Positions 16,448-28,341 of a stretch of DNA of 40,873 nucleotides are shown in pieces. How positions within the stretch are numbered: position 1 is the first letter of the stretch; every line of letters begins with the position of its first letter. A program made the translations under genes and the position numbers. The stretch comes from an uncultured Prevotella sp. (GTDB lineage Bacteria > Bacteroidota > Bacteroidia > Bacteroidales > Bacteroidaceae), in contig OMXO01000025.1 of NCBI GenBank assembly GCA_900315035.1, forward strand, positions 1 to 40,873, in the 5' to 3' direction. Below the pieces are notes generated by a model. That model made no database searches, was not told the origin of the DNA, and saw nothing but the letters and a program-made list of their open reading frames with translations.

Positions 16448-19150
16448 TTATTTCTTCAGGGCGGCGATGCTCTCCTTCAGGGCGGCGATCTTCTCCTCTG
16501 AGTCACTCTGCTTTTTGCGCTCGAGCGCTACGACAGCCTCAGGGGCATTGGCTACGAAGCGCTCGTTCGAGAGCTTCTTCTTCACACCAGCCAGGAATCC
16601 TTCGAGATGCTGCAGTTGAGCCTCCATCTTCTGAATCTCAGCCTCGACATCGATCATGTTGCCCAGAGGCACAGCAAACTCGTCAGTACCAACCATGAAG
16701 GCTGAGGCAGTAGCGTCTTTCTCGGCTACCACGTTGATGGCGCTCACGTTGGCCATCTTGGCGATGACGCTGTTGAAAGCCTCGAAGTCATTCTGGCCTA
16801 CTACCTGCAGTTCGAGCTGCTCCTTCGGGGCAATGTTCTTCGAAGAGCGTACCATACGTACACCCGACACAATCTGCTTCACGCTCTCAATCTGAGCGGC
16901 GAGTTGCTGGTCGGCTGCTGTAGGAGCGGGAATCTCCAACTTGTCACGCATGATGCTCTCACCGTCCTTGCGGTCGTAGAGGTGCTGCCACAGCTCCTCA
17001 GTGATGAACGGCATGAAGGGGTGCAGCATCTTCAGCAGCTGCTCAAAGAATCCGAGCGTCTTGTCATAGGTCTGCTGGTCGATAGGCTGTGCCTCACCGT
17101 TGATATAGGCGGGCTTCACCATTTCCAGATACCAGCTAGAGAACTCGTCCCAGAAGAGCTTATAGACAGCCATCAGGGCCTCCGAGATACGATATTTCTT
17201 GAAGAGGTCGTCCACCTCGGCGTTTGTCTCGCGCAACTTGGCTTCAAACCAGGCGGTAGCAATCTTGCCTGCCTCCGACTGCTCGATATCGGCCACCTTC
17301 CAGCCCTTCACGAGGCGGAAGGCGTTCCAGATCTTATTGTTGAAGTTACGTCCCTGTTCACAGAGCGTCTCGTCGAAGAGTATATCGTTACCAGCAGGTG
17401 CTGAGAGCATCATACCCATACGCACACCGTCGGCACCGAACTTCTCGATGAGTTCGATGGGGTCGGGGCTGTTGCCGAGCGACTTCGACATCTTACGACC
17501 CAGTTTGTCGCGGACGATACCAGTGAAATAGACATTCTTAAACGGCATCTTGCCTACAAACTCGTAGCCGGCCATGATCATGCGCGATACCCAGAAGAAG
17601 ATGATATCCGGACCCGTCACCAGGTCGTTGGTGGGATAATAGTAGTTCAACTCCTCGTTACCTGGATTGTTGATACCGTCGAAGAGAGAGATAGGCCACA
17701 GCCATGATGAGAACCAGGTGTCGAGGGCATCCTCTTCCTGGCGCAGGTCAGCGTCAGTCACCTTCGGATCTTTCTGCTGAGCCATCTTCAGAGCCTCCTC
17801 ACGGGTTTCAGCCACAACGTAGTCGTCGTTCTCATTGTAATAATAAGCTGGAATACGATGACCCCACCACAGCTGGCGCGAGATACACCAGTCCTGAATG
17901 TTCTCCAACCAGTTCTTATAGGTGTTCACGTACTTGGCGGGATAGAACTTCAACTCACCGTTCAAGACGGGAGGCAAGGCGATGTCGGCAAAGTGCTGCA
18001 TCTTCAGGAACCACTGCAGTGAGAGACGGGGCTCGATGGCAGTATCGGGGTTACGCTCTGAGTAGCCCACCTTATTGACATAGTCTTCAATCTTCTCCAT
18101 CAGACCAGCTTCCTGCAGGTCTATGGCAATCTGCTTACGACAGTCGAAGCGGTCCATACCCACGTAGAGCGGACTCTGCTCAGAGATTGTACCGTCGGCA
18201 TTGAAGATATCGATGGTCTCCAGTTTGTGGGTCTTACCCAGCATATAGTCGTTCGTATCGTGGGCAGGTGTCACCTTCAGACAGCCTGTACCAAACTCGA
18301 TGTCCACGTAGCGGTCTTCGATGACAGGAATCACGCGACCCACCAGCGGCACGATCACCTTATGACCTTTCAGCCACTGGTTCTTCGGATCCTTGGGGTT
18401 GATACACATGGCGGTATCACCCATGATGGTCTCAGGACGTGTGGTAGCCACTACGGCATAGTAGCCCTTCTCATCCTTGTGGATCACGTTGCCTTCGGCC
18501 TTCAGCGCCTCTTCGTTGTCGAGGGCAGTCATGTCGGCCACATAGTATTTAAGATGGAACAGATGACTCTGCTCCTCTTTGTAGATCACCTCTTCAGTAG
18601 AGAGGGCGGTCAGTGCCTTCGGATCCCAGTTCACCATACGCAGGCCACGATAGATGAGGCCCTTGTTGTAGAGATCCACAAACACCTTGATGACGCTCTC
18701 CGAACGCTTCTCGTCCATCGTGAAGGCAGTGCGGTCCCAGTCACAGCTGGCACCCAGACGGCGCAACTGCTTCAGGATAATGCCTCCGTGCTCGTGGGTC
18801 CAGTCCCATGCATGCTCGAGGAACTGCTCACGCGTCAGGTCGCGCTTCTTGATGCCCTCGCTGGCGAGCTTCTTCACCACCTTGGCCTCAGTAGCAATCG
18901 AGGCGTGGTCAGTGCCAGGCACCCAGAGCGCATTCTTTCCCTCCATACGGGCACGGCGCACCAGGATATCCTGAATGGTATTATTGAGCATGTGGCCCAT
19001 GTGAAGCACACCCGTCACATTGGGTGGTGGTATCACGATGGTATAGGGCTCACGGCCATCGGGCTTGCTCGCGAAAAGTTTGTGGTCCAGCCAATACTGA
19101 TACCACTTTCCTTCGACCTCTTTAGGGTCGTATTTACTTGCTAATTCCAT
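16448..19150 (-). CDS. valS: Valyl-tRNA synthetase
   Basis: ValS charges tRNA(Val) and edits mischarged threonine. The 900-aa protein has every expected part: the class I HIGH-type motif in [13 protein letters not shown] near the N-terminus, the zinc-free CP1 editing domain in the middle ([14 protein letters not shown]), the KMSKS loop ([14 protein letters not shown]), the anticodon-binding helices, and a C-terminal coiled coil from about residue 835. A TAATTTTG box on the minus strand (19183-19190) lies 33 nt upstream. It is divergent from mazG. Confidence 0.96.
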   Translation of the reverse strand: MELASKYDPKEVEGKWYQYWLDHKLFASKPDGREPYTIVIPPPNVTGVLHMGHMLNNTIQDILVRRARMEGKNALWVPGTDHASIATEAKVVKKLASEGIKKRDLTREQFLEHAWDWTHEHGGIILKQLRRLGASCDWDRTAFTMDEKRSESVIKVFVDLYNKGLIYRGLRMVNWDPKALTALSTEEVIYKEEQSHLFHLKYYVADMTALDNEEALKAEGNVIHKDEKGYYAVVATTRPETIMGDTAMCINPKDPKNQWLKGHKVIVPLVGRVIPVIEDRYVDIEFGTGCLKVTPAHDTNDYMLGKTHKLETIDIFNADGTISEQSPLYVGMDRFDCRKQIAIDLQEAGLMEKIEDYVNKVGYSERNPDTAIEPRLSLQWFLKMQHFADIALPPVLNGELKFYPAKYVNTYKNWLENIQDWCISRQLWWGHRIPAYYYNENDDYVVAETREEALKMAQQKDPKVTDADLRQEEDALDTWFSSWLWPISLFDGINNPGNEELNYYYPTNDLVTGPDIIFFWVSRMIMAGYEFVGKMPFKNVYFTGIVRDKLGRKMSKSLGNSPDPIELIEKFGADGVRMGMMLSAPAGNDILFDETLCEQGRNFNNKIWNAFRLVKGWKVADIEQSEAGKIATAWFEAKLRETNAEVDDLFKKYRISEALMAVYKLFWDEFSSWYLEMVKPAYINGEAQPIDQQTYDKTLGFFEQLLKMLHPFMPFITEELWQHLYDRKDGESIMRDKLEIPAPTAADQQLAAQIESVKQIVSGVRMVRSSKNIAPKEQLELQVVGQNDFEAFNSVIAKMANVSAINVVAEKDATASAFMVGTDEFAVPLGNMIDVEAEIQKMEAQLQHLEGFLAGVKKKLSNERFVANAPEAVVALERKKQSDSEEKIAALKESIAALKK

Positions 19151-19182
19151 ATATATATATGATTAATTTCCGAAAATCGGTG

Positions 19183-19190
19183 CAAAATTA
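19183..19190 (-). promoter_or_regulatory. -7 box of valS
   Basis: The minus strand reads TAATTTTG followed by CAC, ending 32 nt before the ATG. The -33 element is not clear. Confidence 0.55.
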
Positions 19191-19199
19191 TAAAAAAAT

Positions 19200-19227
19200 C
19201 TCAATTCTCAATTCTCAATTCTCAATT
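19200..19227. repeat. Four perfect tandem CTCAATT heptamers
   Basis: CTCAATT is repeated four times without error between the divergent valS and mazG promoters. A slippage-prone array in this place could change promoter spacing for mazG, whose -7 box begins 7 nt later. Confidence 0.85.
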
Positions 19228-19233
19228 ATTTTG

Positions 19234-19241
19234 TATCTTTG
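19234..19241 (+). promoter_or_regulatory. -7 box of mazG operon
   Basis: TATCTTTG followed by CCCC, ending 19 nt before the mazG ATG. The area where -33 should lie is inside the CTCAATT array, so no TTTG is present. Confidence 0.65.
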
Positions 19242-19260
19242 CCCCAATAATTGATGAATT

Positions 19261-20127
19261 ATGCACACTAAAGAAGAAAAAATGCAGGCTTTCGGTCGAT
19301 TCCTCGACGTGCTCGATGCGCTGAGGGCTAATTGTCCGTGGGACAAGAAGCAGACGAACGAGAGCCTACGTCCCAATACCATAGAAGAGACTTACGAACT
19401 GTGCGACGCCCTGATCAAGAACGATGTCCACGACATCTGCAAGGAGTTGGGCGACGTCTTGCTGCATATCTGTTTCTACGCGAAGATAGCCGAGGAGCAG
19501 TCGCAGTTTGATATGGCTGATGTCTGCAACGCTCTCACCAGGAAGATGATCACCCGTCATCCGCATGTCTATCATCCCTCGCAGATCGATGCCGAGAATC
19601 CCAGACCACTGCCGTATGTGCCAGAGGAGTCGGAGGCGACATCCGAAGGCGGGAAGGTGACGACGGTGTCGCAGGTGCTCGAGAACTGGGAACAGATCAA
19701 ACTCAAGGAGAAAGACGGCAACAAGAGCGTGCTCTCTGGTGTGCCCGAGGCGCTGCCCAGCCTGATCAAGGCTTACCGCATTCAGGATAAGGCCCGCAAT
19801 GTGGGCTTCGACTGGGAAGACCGTCAGGACGTCTGGAAGAAGGTACACGAGGAACTCGGAGAACTCGAGGCAGAGTTGGCTAAGGACGATAAGGAGAACT
19901 CAACCAAGGAACTGGGCGACTTCCTCTTCTCTGTCATCAATGCCGCGAGGCTCTATAAGCTCAACCCCGACAATGCGCTGGAGATGACGAATCGTAAGTT
20001 TATCGACCGCTTCAACTATATCGAGGCCCACAGCATCAAGATCGGCAAGCCCCTGAAGGATATGACCCTCGAGGAGATGGACCGTCTGTGGGAAGAAGCA
20101 AAACAGAAAGAACGTATTACTAAATAA
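19261..20127 (+). CDS. mazG: Nucleoside triphosphate pyrophosphohydrolase MazG
   Basis: MazG hydrolyses NTPs and dNTPs to monophosphate and pyrophosphate (house-cleaning). The 288-aa protein has two MazG domains: the first has CPWDKKQTNESLRPNTIEE, the metal-binding EETYE and ELGDVLLHI segments; the second has EELGELEAEL and KELGDFLFSVINAARL. The length is slightly above the E. coli enzyme. It is first in a tight operon with a lipoprotein (4-nt gap) and RNase Z. Confidence 0.93.
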   Translation: MHTKEEKMQAFGRFLDVLDALRANCPWDKKQTNESLRPNTIEETYELCDALIKNDVHDICKELGDVLLHICFYAKIAEEQSQFDMADVCNALTRKMITRHPHVYHPSQIDAENPRPLPYVPEESEATSEGGKVTTVSQVLENWEQIKLKEKDGNKSVLSGVPEALPSLIKAYRIQDKARNVGFDWEDRQDVWKKVHEELGELEAELAKDDKENSTKELGDFLFSVINAARLYKLNPDNALEMTNRKFIDRFNYIEAHSIKIGKPLKDMTLEEMDRLWEEAKQKERITK

Positions 20128-20131
20128 TATT

Positions 20132-20830
20132 ATGTATATGAAGAAAAAAGTATTTTTCGGATGTCTCATGGCTGGCATCGTGGCATTCGGCAGTAGTTGT
20201 GGAAACAAGCAGCAGGCAGCTGCCAGTGATGAAGACACCACCTCTACGGAGGAATTGGTTCCGACAGACAAGACCGTCTATGGAATCTGCACCAGTAGCG
20301 CTGATTCGAAAATGTTGCTGTTGCTCGCTGATAGTGGCGACACACTGAAGCTCGACATGACGCCCGCCATAGAGGCTGATAAGGTGTTGGGAGGTCTGCA
20401 GGTTTCCGATCGTCTGGCTGTCGTTGCTGATAAGAAGCAGAAGCTAGCCTTGCAGGTCATCAACCTCAACACCCTGATGGGCGACTGGGTGATGCCTGAT
20501 CCTATCGACGGCAGTACCGAGGTCGGTATCCGTATCAAGGAGGGTGGCGTAGCCGAGAGCATCGACCAGAGCGTCATCATCTATCGCACATGGCGTATCT
20601 TCAACGGTTACCTCGACATCCAACTGGTGCGCGAGGGTGGTGGCGACGAGCAGGAAGACAACCGCTATGAGATCCTGACGCTTGGTGCCGACACCTTGGC
20701 ATACCGTACTGTTGGCAAGCCAAAGGACGAGACTGACACCTTTGAGTACAACCGTCACAAACCCAAGCCAAAGGTCGATCTCAAAGGACTGGAGCTCGAG
20801 GATACCAACGACGAATTTAATAAGATCTAA
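20132..20830 (+). CDS. Lipoprotein of unknown function, 232 aa
   Basis: Residues 1-22 form a lipoprotein signal peptide with lipobox FGSSC and lipidated Cys23. A Thr/Glu/Asp-rich linker follows, then a beta-rich domain with no family I recognise (for example VYGICTSSADSKMLLLLADS) and an acidic, Lys-rich tail. A second ATG lies at 20138 and would also give a signal peptide. The gene starts 4 nt after mazG and is followed by rnz after 5 nt, so it is surely co-transcribed with them. A functional link to these is not evident. Confidence 0.8.
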   Translation: MYMKKKVFFGCLMAGIVAFGSSCGNKQQAAASDEDTTSTEELVPTDKTVYGICTSSADSKMLLLLADSGDTLKLDMTPAIEADKVLGGLQVSDRLAVVADKKQKLALQVINLNTLMGDWVMPDPIDGSTEVGIRIKEGGVAESIDQSVIIYRTWRIFNGYLDIQLVREGGGDEQEDNRYEILTLGADTLAYRTVGKPKDETDTFEYNRHKPKPKVDLKGLELEDTNDEFNKI

Positions 20831-20835
20831 TCCGT

Positions 20836-21750
20836 TTGGAACTGTTCAGAGTACATATATTAGGGTGTGGAAGTGCGCTTCCCACCCTTCGCCACAATGC
20901 TTCTTCCCAGGTGGTGGAGGTGCGCGATAAGGTGCTGATGCTCGACTGTGCCGAGGGCACTCAGATGCAGTTGCGCCGCTGTCGTGTGCGCTTCACGAAG
21001 CTCAGTCACGTCTTCATCACCCATCTGCATGGCGACCACTGTTTCGGCCTCATTGGCATGATCTCTACTTTCGGACTCCTGGGGCGTACAGCCCGTCTCC
21101 ACGTCCATGCCCCTCAGGCACTGGGCCCCGAGTTGGAGCGCCAGATACAGTTCTTTACCCACGACCTCGACTTCGAAGTCGTCTTCCATCCTGTTGACAC
21201 CACTGTCCGTCAGGTTGTTTACGACGATCGCAGCATCCAGGTCGAGAGCATCCCGCTCGAGCACCGTGTGCCCTGTTGTGGTTATCTGATTCAGGAGAAA
21301 CCCACGTTGCCCCATATCCGTCGCGACGTGATCGATGCTTATGGCGTTCCCCTCAGTCAGGTGGGTAATATCAAGAATGGTGCCGACTTTGTAATGCCCG
21401 ATGGCGAGGTGATACCCAACAGCCGTCTGGTTGTGCCTGCCGATGCTCCCCGCAGTTATGCCTACATCAGCGATACCCGCTATATGCCTGGTCTCGCCAG
21501 TCAGCTCAAGGGCGTGAACGTCCTCTATCACGAGAGCACCTATGGCGACGACCATCTGCCGCAGTCAGAGAAGTATTTCCACTCTACGGCGCGACAGGCG
21601 GCAACGGTGGCCCGCGATGCTGGGGTAGGGCGCCTGCTGTTAGGCCATTATAGTTCCCGCTACGAAGACGAGCGCGTGCTGCTCAACGAGGCTCAAGAGG
21701 TGTTCTCCAACGTGAGTTTGACCAACGAAATGGACGTTTTCGAGCTCTGA
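20836..21750 (+). CDS. rnz: Ribonuclease Z (TTG start)
   Basis: RNase Z trims the 3' ends of tRNA precursors. The 304-aa protein has the metallo-beta-lactamase motif HLHGDH at residues 63-68, the later ISDTRY, HESTYGDD and LLGHYSSRY segments with the further metal ligands, and an N-terminal ILGCGSALPTLRHNAS motif typical of the family. The start codon is TTG at 20836: the family normally begins Met-Glu followed directly by this motif, and there is no ATG or GTG between the upstream stop and the motif in this frame. It is the last gene of the mazG operon. Confidence 0.93.
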   Translation: MELFRVHILGCGSALPTLRHNASSQVVEVRDKVLMLDCAEGTQMQLRRCRVRFTKLSHVFITHLHGDHCFGLIGMISTFGLLGRTARLHVHAPQALGPELERQIQFFTHDLDFEVVFHPVDTTVRQVVYDDRSIQVESIPLEHRVPCCGYLIQEKPTLPHIRRDVIDAYGVPLSQVGNIKNGADFVMPDGEVIPNSRLVVPADAPRSYAYISDTRYMPGLASQLKGVNVLYHESTYGDDHLPQSEKYFHSTARQAATVARDAGVGRLLLGHYSSRYEDERVLLNEAQEVFSNVSLTNEMDVFEL

Positions 21751-21782
21751 ATGCCCCCAAAGTGAAGATTTTTGCCTTAAAA

Positions 21783-21814
21783 TTTGGCTTTTTCCGAATA
21801 ATTCCCTATCTTTG
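21783..21814 (+). promoter_or_regulatory. Promoter of the ECF sigma operon
   Basis: TTTG (21783-21786), 20 nt, TATCTTTG (21807-21814), then CCCC: an exact consensus promoter, 22 nt before the ATG at 21837. Confidence 0.82.
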
Positions 21815-21836
21815 CCCCGATAAAAACGTATAAGTG

Positions 21837-22106
21837 ATGAGAAAACTGATCATGATTTGTGCCATTCTGGCCCTCTCGATGTCGGTACCAGTAACTACCT
21901 GGGCCGAGGTTTCCGTCACCTATACCCAAGGCTACCTCTATGTCAACGATGCAGAAGGCAAGACCCTCGAAATCGTGTCGCTCACAGGCCGTAAGGTGAT
22001 GGAGGAGCAGATCAATAGTCCAGCACAGAAAATCGAATTAAGCATTCCCAAAGGCTGTTATATCGTGAAGGTAGGCTCAGTGGTACGTAAGATTTCCGTG
22101 CGATAA
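21837..22106 (+). CDS. Small secreted protein resembling a stand-alone sorting-type C-terminal domain
   Basis: The 89-aa product has a signal peptide (residues 1-23, ending TTWA) and about 65 residues that look like the beta-sandwich C-terminal domain found at the end of type IX-secreted or surface proteins. The visible pattern is LYVNDAEGKTLEIVSLTGRK, then GCYIVKVGSVVRKISVR at the end. Normally this domain is attached to a large cargo; here nothing is attached. A GTG three bases upstream (21834) could also start it. It is the first gene of the operon with an ECF sigma factor, 29 nt downstream. Identity is from pattern only. Confidence 0.7.
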   Translation: MRKLIMICAILALSMSVPVTTWAEVSVTYTQGYLYVNDAEGKTLEIVSLTGRKVMEEQINSPAQKIELSIPKGCYIVKVGSVVRKISVR

Positions 22107-22135
22107 CCGTCACGACAGATTCCATATCAGAGACC

Positions 22136-22675
22136 TTGACAGACGAACGCGAACTTTCCGCTCAGCTTCTGAATCCCAAGACACAGCGTAGTGCCTTCGG
22201 TGAGGTGGTGCGCCAATACAGTGAACAGTTGTATTGGCAGATACGACGTATCGTCCTGACGCACGATGATGCCAACGATGTGCTTCAGAACACATTCCTC
22301 AAGGCCTGGAACGGGCTCGACGGCTTCCATGCCGACTCGAAGGTGCTCACCTGGCTCTCGCGCATTGCCATCAACGAGAGTCTCGACTTCCTGCGCCGCA
22401 ATAAGCACCTGACAGTCAGCTCCGACGATGATATGACCATTGCCAACACCCTGATGGCCGACGACTATTTCGACGGTACAGAGACAGAGGCGATGCTTCA
22501 GCAGGCCATTGCTGCACTGCCCGATGTGCAGCGCACGGTGTTCCAGTTGCGCTACTTCGAGGAGATGAAATACAGCGATATGAGCCAACTGCTCAATACC
22601 AGCGAAGGTGCCCTGAAAGCCTCCTATCATCTGGCGGTGAAGAAAATTTCAGAATTTTTTAAGTCTCGCGATTAA
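22136..22675 (+). CDS. ECF-type sigma-70 family sigma factor (TTG start)
   Basis: The 179-aa protein has region 2 at about residues 20-85 (DDANDVLQNTFLKAWNGLDG and LSRIAINESLDFLRR) and region 4 at about residues 120-175 (LPDVQRTVFQLRYFEEMKYS and SEGALKASYHLAVKKI). It would direct RNA polymerase to a small regulon. The start is TTG at 22136: homologues begin Met-Thr-x-Glu, and no ATG or GTG fits. The following two genes encode a single-pass membrane protein and a periplasmic Spy-like protein, which together look like an envelope-stress module. Confidence 0.88.
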   Translation: MTDERELSAQLLNPKTQRSAFGEVVRQYSEQLYWQIRRIVLTHDDANDVLQNTFLKAWNGLDGFHADSKVLTWLSRIAINESLDFLRRNKHLTVSSDDDMTIANTLMADDYFDGTETEAMLQQAIAALPDVQRTVFQLRYFEEMKYSDMSQLLNTSEGALKASYHLAVKKISEFFKSRD

Positions 22676-22706
22676 ACTTTTTGGATATTAATACGTCATA
22701 AATACG

Positions 22707-23045
22707 ATGAACGAAGAAAAGTACATACAAGAGAGAGTAGGGAATAGGAATCCGTTCCGTGTTCCCGAAGGTTATTTCGACCATCTTGCCGATCAGGTGA
22801 TGGCCACTCTGCCCGAGCGTGAGCCCCGTGCTCGTCGCGTCTGGTTGCGCCCTCTGCGCTATGCTGCAGCCGCTGTGTGCGTCTTCGCCTTGGGTGCCTT
22901 GTCGTGGATGGCTCTCTCCCCCGATACTCCTCAGTTGCAGGCTGAGGCTGTTCAGCAAGAGGTGACAGATGAGACGTTCGATGAGGCTGCCGATTACATG
23001 ATGATCGACAATTACGACATCTATGCATGTCTGTCTGACGAATAA
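22707..23045 (+). CDS. Single-pass membrane protein, possible anti-sigma factor
   Basis: The 112-aa protein has a cytoplasmic N-terminal part with the motif NPFRVPEGYFDHLADQVM (residues 13-30), one transmembrane helix at about residues 52-70 and an acidic C-terminal tail outside. The FxVPEGYF motif is common in Bacteroidetes proteins next to ECF sigma genes. The size and position directly after the sigma factor suggest an anti-sigma role. This is an inference; no zinc-binding anti-sigma motif is seen. Confidence 0.7.
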   Translation: MNEEKYIQERVGNRNPFRVPEGYFDHLADQVMATLPEREPRARRVWLRPLRYAAAAVCVFALGALSWMALSPDTPQLQAEAVQQEVTDETFDEAADYMMIDNYDIYACLSDE

Positions 23046-23059
23046 AACAATTTGATAAG

Positions 23060-23506
23060 ATGAAGAGATTGTTGCTGACTTTAAGTGCTGTATGGCTCCT
23101 GAGCTCCTCGCTTCTTGCTACAGAGCCCCAGAAATTCTCGCCTGAGAAATTCCAGGCCGACCTCGAGCAGTTTATCACCCAGGAGGCAGGGCTCACGTCC
23201 GAGGAGAGCACTAAGTTCTTCCCTCTCTATCGTGAGATGCAGCAGAAACAGCGTGTCATCTACAAGCAGATGAAAGAGTTGGGCAAGAACAAGCCCTCTG
23301 ACGAGGCCTCCTGTCGTAAGGCCGTCGAGAGGCGCGATGAACTCGAACTCGAGCAGATCCGTCTTCATCAGAATTACCACAAGCAGTTCCTTCGTGTGAT
23401 CCCCGCCTCGAAGGTCTATGAGGTCCTTCGTGCCGAGGCCCGTTTCCATCGCCGTGCCTTCAAGAATTGGGGTAATCCGCCCCACAAGCATCAGCCCCGC
23501 AAGTAA
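23060..23506 (+). CDS. Periplasmic Spy/CpxP-like protein
   Basis: The 148-aa protein has a signal peptide (residues 1-20, ending LLA) and then a nearly all-helical, highly charged chain. The segment GLTSEESTKFFPLYREMQQK resembles the LTxxQ-type repeat of Spy/CpxP periplasmic chaperones, and the C-terminus is basic and His-rich (HKHQPRK). Together with the preceding sigma factor and membrane protein it fits an envelope-stress or metal-response unit. The assignment is by general resemblance. It ends 10 nt from the convergent nth stop. Confidence 0.65.
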   Translation: MKRLLLTLSAVWLLSSSLLATEPQKFSPEKFQADLEQFITQEAGLTSEESTKFFPLYREMQQKQRVIYKQMKELGKNKPSDEASCRKAVERRDELELEQIRLHQNYHKQFLRVIPASKVYEVLRAEARFHRRAFKNWGNPPHKHQPRK

Positions 23507-23516
23507 TCCGTAAACC

Positions 23517-24170
23517 TTACGAGTTGAGTTTTGATCCTTCGATCAGTTTAGGACAGAGGGGTGCGAGTTCGCACTTCTCGCAGTGTGGTTTGCGCGAGGT
23601 GCAGACGTAGCGGCCGTGAAGCAGCAGCCAGTGGTGGGCGTTGGGGATGTCCTGTGGCGGGATATGCCGCGTGAGCGCCTGCTCCACTTTGAAAGGCGTG
23701 TTGTCGCGCTTGCTGACCAGTCCGAGTCTGTGGGCCACGCGATAGACGTGGGTATCGACGGCAAGGGTGGATTTCCCAAAGGCGACGCTCTGGATAACGT
23801 TGGCGGTCTTACGGCCTACACCAGGCAAGTCGAGTAGGGCATTCATGTCTGAGGGCACCTCGCCTGCGTGATGCTCAACCAGAGCCCGCGCCATCTTCAC
23901 CAGATGATCGGCCTTGGCGTTAGGGTAGGAGACGCTGCTGATATACTCGAACACCTCATCGGGTTCAGCCTGAGCCATCGACTGGGCATCGGGGTAGCGA
24001 CGGAACAGTTCGGGGGTGACCTGGTTGATGCGCTTGTCTGTACACTGTGCACTCAGGATGACTGCCACCAGCAGTTGGAACACGCTGCCAAACTCGAGCT
24101 CGGTGGTCACCTCGGGCATCTGCGACCTAAAGTGGTCCAGTATTTTCACATATCTTTCTTCTTTCTTCAT
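23517..24170 (-). CDS. nth: Endonuclease III (DNA glycosylase/AP lyase)
   Basis: Nth removes oxidised pyrimidines and nicks abasic sites in base excision repair. The 217-aa protein has the helix-hairpin-helix LPGVGRKTANVI with catalytic Lys121, the catalytic Asp139 in AVDTHVYRV, and a [4Fe-4S] cluster site C-X6-C-X2-C-X5-C near the C-terminus. A longer frame begins at a TTG (24194) that lies inside the TACTTTTG promoter box, so the ATG at 24170 is chosen. It is divergent from the beta-galactosidase gene. Confidence 0.95.
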   Translation of the reverse strand: MKKEERYVKILDHFRSQMPEVTTELEFGSVFQLLVAVILSAQCTDKRINQVTPELFRRYPDAQSMAQAEPDEVFEYISSVSYPNAKADHLVKMARALVEHHAGEVPSDMNALLDLPGVGRKTANVIQSVAFGKSTLAVDTHVYRVAHRLGLVSKRDNTPFKVEQALTRHIPPQDIPNAHHWLLLHGRYVCTSRKPHCEKCELAPLCPKLIEGSKLNS

Positions 24171-24172
24171 AA

Positions 24173-27364
<3,192 letters not shown>

Positions 27365-27392
27365 AACTTTCCACATTTTCGTGGCAAAATGA

Positions 27393-27445
27393 AACCACTT
27401 GCGGTTGACTTTCGTCAAAAAGTAGGCCGTGAGTGGTTATTTTTT
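27393..27445 (+). terminator. Terminator after the beta-galactosidase gene
   Basis: A 12-bp stem (AACCACTTGCGG with CCGTGAGTGGTT, two G-T pairs) encloses a smaller TTGAC/GTCAA hairpin and is followed by A and six T. Confidence 0.85.
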
Positions 27446-27488
27446 GAATTTTTAGCCAAATTTAGTTGGATGGTATCTGATAAATGCT

Positions 27489-27496
27489 TAACTTTG
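27489..27496 (+). promoter_or_regulatory. -7 box of the 158-aa secreted protein gene
   Basis: TAACTTTG followed by CAC, 32 nt before the ATG at 27529. The expected -33 position reads GTTG, a weak match. Confidence 0.6.
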
Positions 27497-27528
27497 CACT
27501 CACAATATGATATTTTAAGGTAAAAGAG

Positions 27529-28005
27529 ATGAAGATGATGAACACAACAAAGAAATTACTGCTGGTTGGCATGCTGATGCAGACTGGTACGACTCTGTTT
27601 GCAGAGGAAACACAAGTCACCAACGAGGTTGACACCACATACATCAAGCTCGACGAGAATCTGGAGCCCATTAACTATGTGAACTGGACCAAGGACGATC
27701 TGGAGGCTGCAGTCGGTGAACTGGAGACGATACTTGAGACAGAGGCCTTCCAGCTCTATGCCGCTGGCGACTACACCTACAAGATTGAGGGTGGTCTCGT
27801 CACCTCAATGGCCATCCAGATCGAGGATGCCAACAACGATAAGGTCGTTTACAACAAGATCCTCAACGCTCTCGCTAAGAGCAACTCGGTCAAGGATACC
27901 CACAACACGGGTGGCAACTATTACCAGTATGCCAACTTCCAGGTGCAGTTCGACGACTTCGAGGGTTACGAGAAACTGACCTTCTCAGTCATCCCCGTGG
28001 AATAA
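27529..28005 (+). CDS. Secreted protein of unknown function, 158 aa
   Basis: A signal peptide (residues 1-25, MKMMNTTKKLLLVGMLMQTG then TTLFAEE in part) leads an acidic protein with no family I recognise. Helical and strand segments alternate (for example DDLEAAVGELETILETEAFQ and QYANFQVQFDDFEGYEKLTF), and there is no Cys in the mature part and no transmembrane helix. It has its own promoter and a strong terminator, so it is a single-gene unit. It is the last gene before the long repeat-rich intergenic region. The base composition is like the core genes upstream. Confidence 0.78.
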   Translation: MKMMNTTKKLLLVGMLMQTGTTLFAEETQVTNEVDTTYIKLDENLEPINYVNWTKDDLEAAVGELETILETEAFQLYAAGDYTYKIEGGLVTSMAIQIEDANNDKVVYNKILNALAKSNSVKDTHNTGGNYYQYANFQVQFDDFEGYEKLTFSVIPVE

Positions 28006-28034
28006 TTAGAATTACCCCTCATAAGGTTATAAAG

Positions 28035-28065
28035 AGAGAGTCTGCTCGTCAGCAGGCTCTTTTTC
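28035..28065 (+). terminator. Intrinsic terminator of the 158-aa gene
   Basis: A stem AGAGAG-T-CTGCT with AGCAG-G-CTCTTT, loop CGTC, followed by a T-rich tail. It begins 30 nt after the stop codon. Confidence 0.88.
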
Positions 28066-28107
28066 TTTTGGTGTCTGCTCCCGAAATAGACCAGGGGGCT
28101 TGTCTCA

Positions 28108-28151
28108 CCTTGTCGGGGTCTGGTCTCGCGCCTTGTCGGGGTCTGGTCTCG
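28108..28151. repeat. Two perfect 21-nt tandem repeats
   Basis: Two identical 21-nt units beginning CCTTGTCGGGG and ending TGGTCTCG lie at 28108-28128 and 28131-28151, separated by CG. The second unit also forms the left arm of the composite hairpin that follows. Confidence 0.92.
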
Positions 28152-28196
28152 AAATAAAGTTTTCCCCGAAAACTTCTACTTTCGGGACCTGACCCC
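28138..28196. repeat. Composite long hairpin
   Basis: Outer arms 28138-28154 and 28180-28196 pair over 17 positions with one mismatch and one G-T. Inside is a second perfect 8-bp hairpin (AAGTTTTC, loop CCC, GAAAACTT) at 28157-28175. It resembles a REP-type palindromic element or a folded RNA, not a terminator, since no T tract follows. Confidence 0.85.
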
Positions 28197-28270
28197 CAGC
28201 CCTCTCAGGACGTTAGTAATAATTTTTAGTATATCTCTCGCTGGTCGTTTCAGAGCACCTCTTCAGCGCC

Positions 28271-28335
28271 TATTAATCGAAAAACTTGCTACTATTAATG
28301 CGCGCAATTTCTAGATTTAATCCTCGCAATTTTTC
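28271..28335. repeat. Three degenerate 22-nt repeats
   Basis: Units starting at about 28272, 28294 and 28315 share the pattern ATTAAT, then GCGCGCAATT-like sequence, then a C/T-rich end. They are diverged but keep a spacing near 22 nt. Confidence 0.5.
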
Positions 28336-28341
28336 TCCTTA

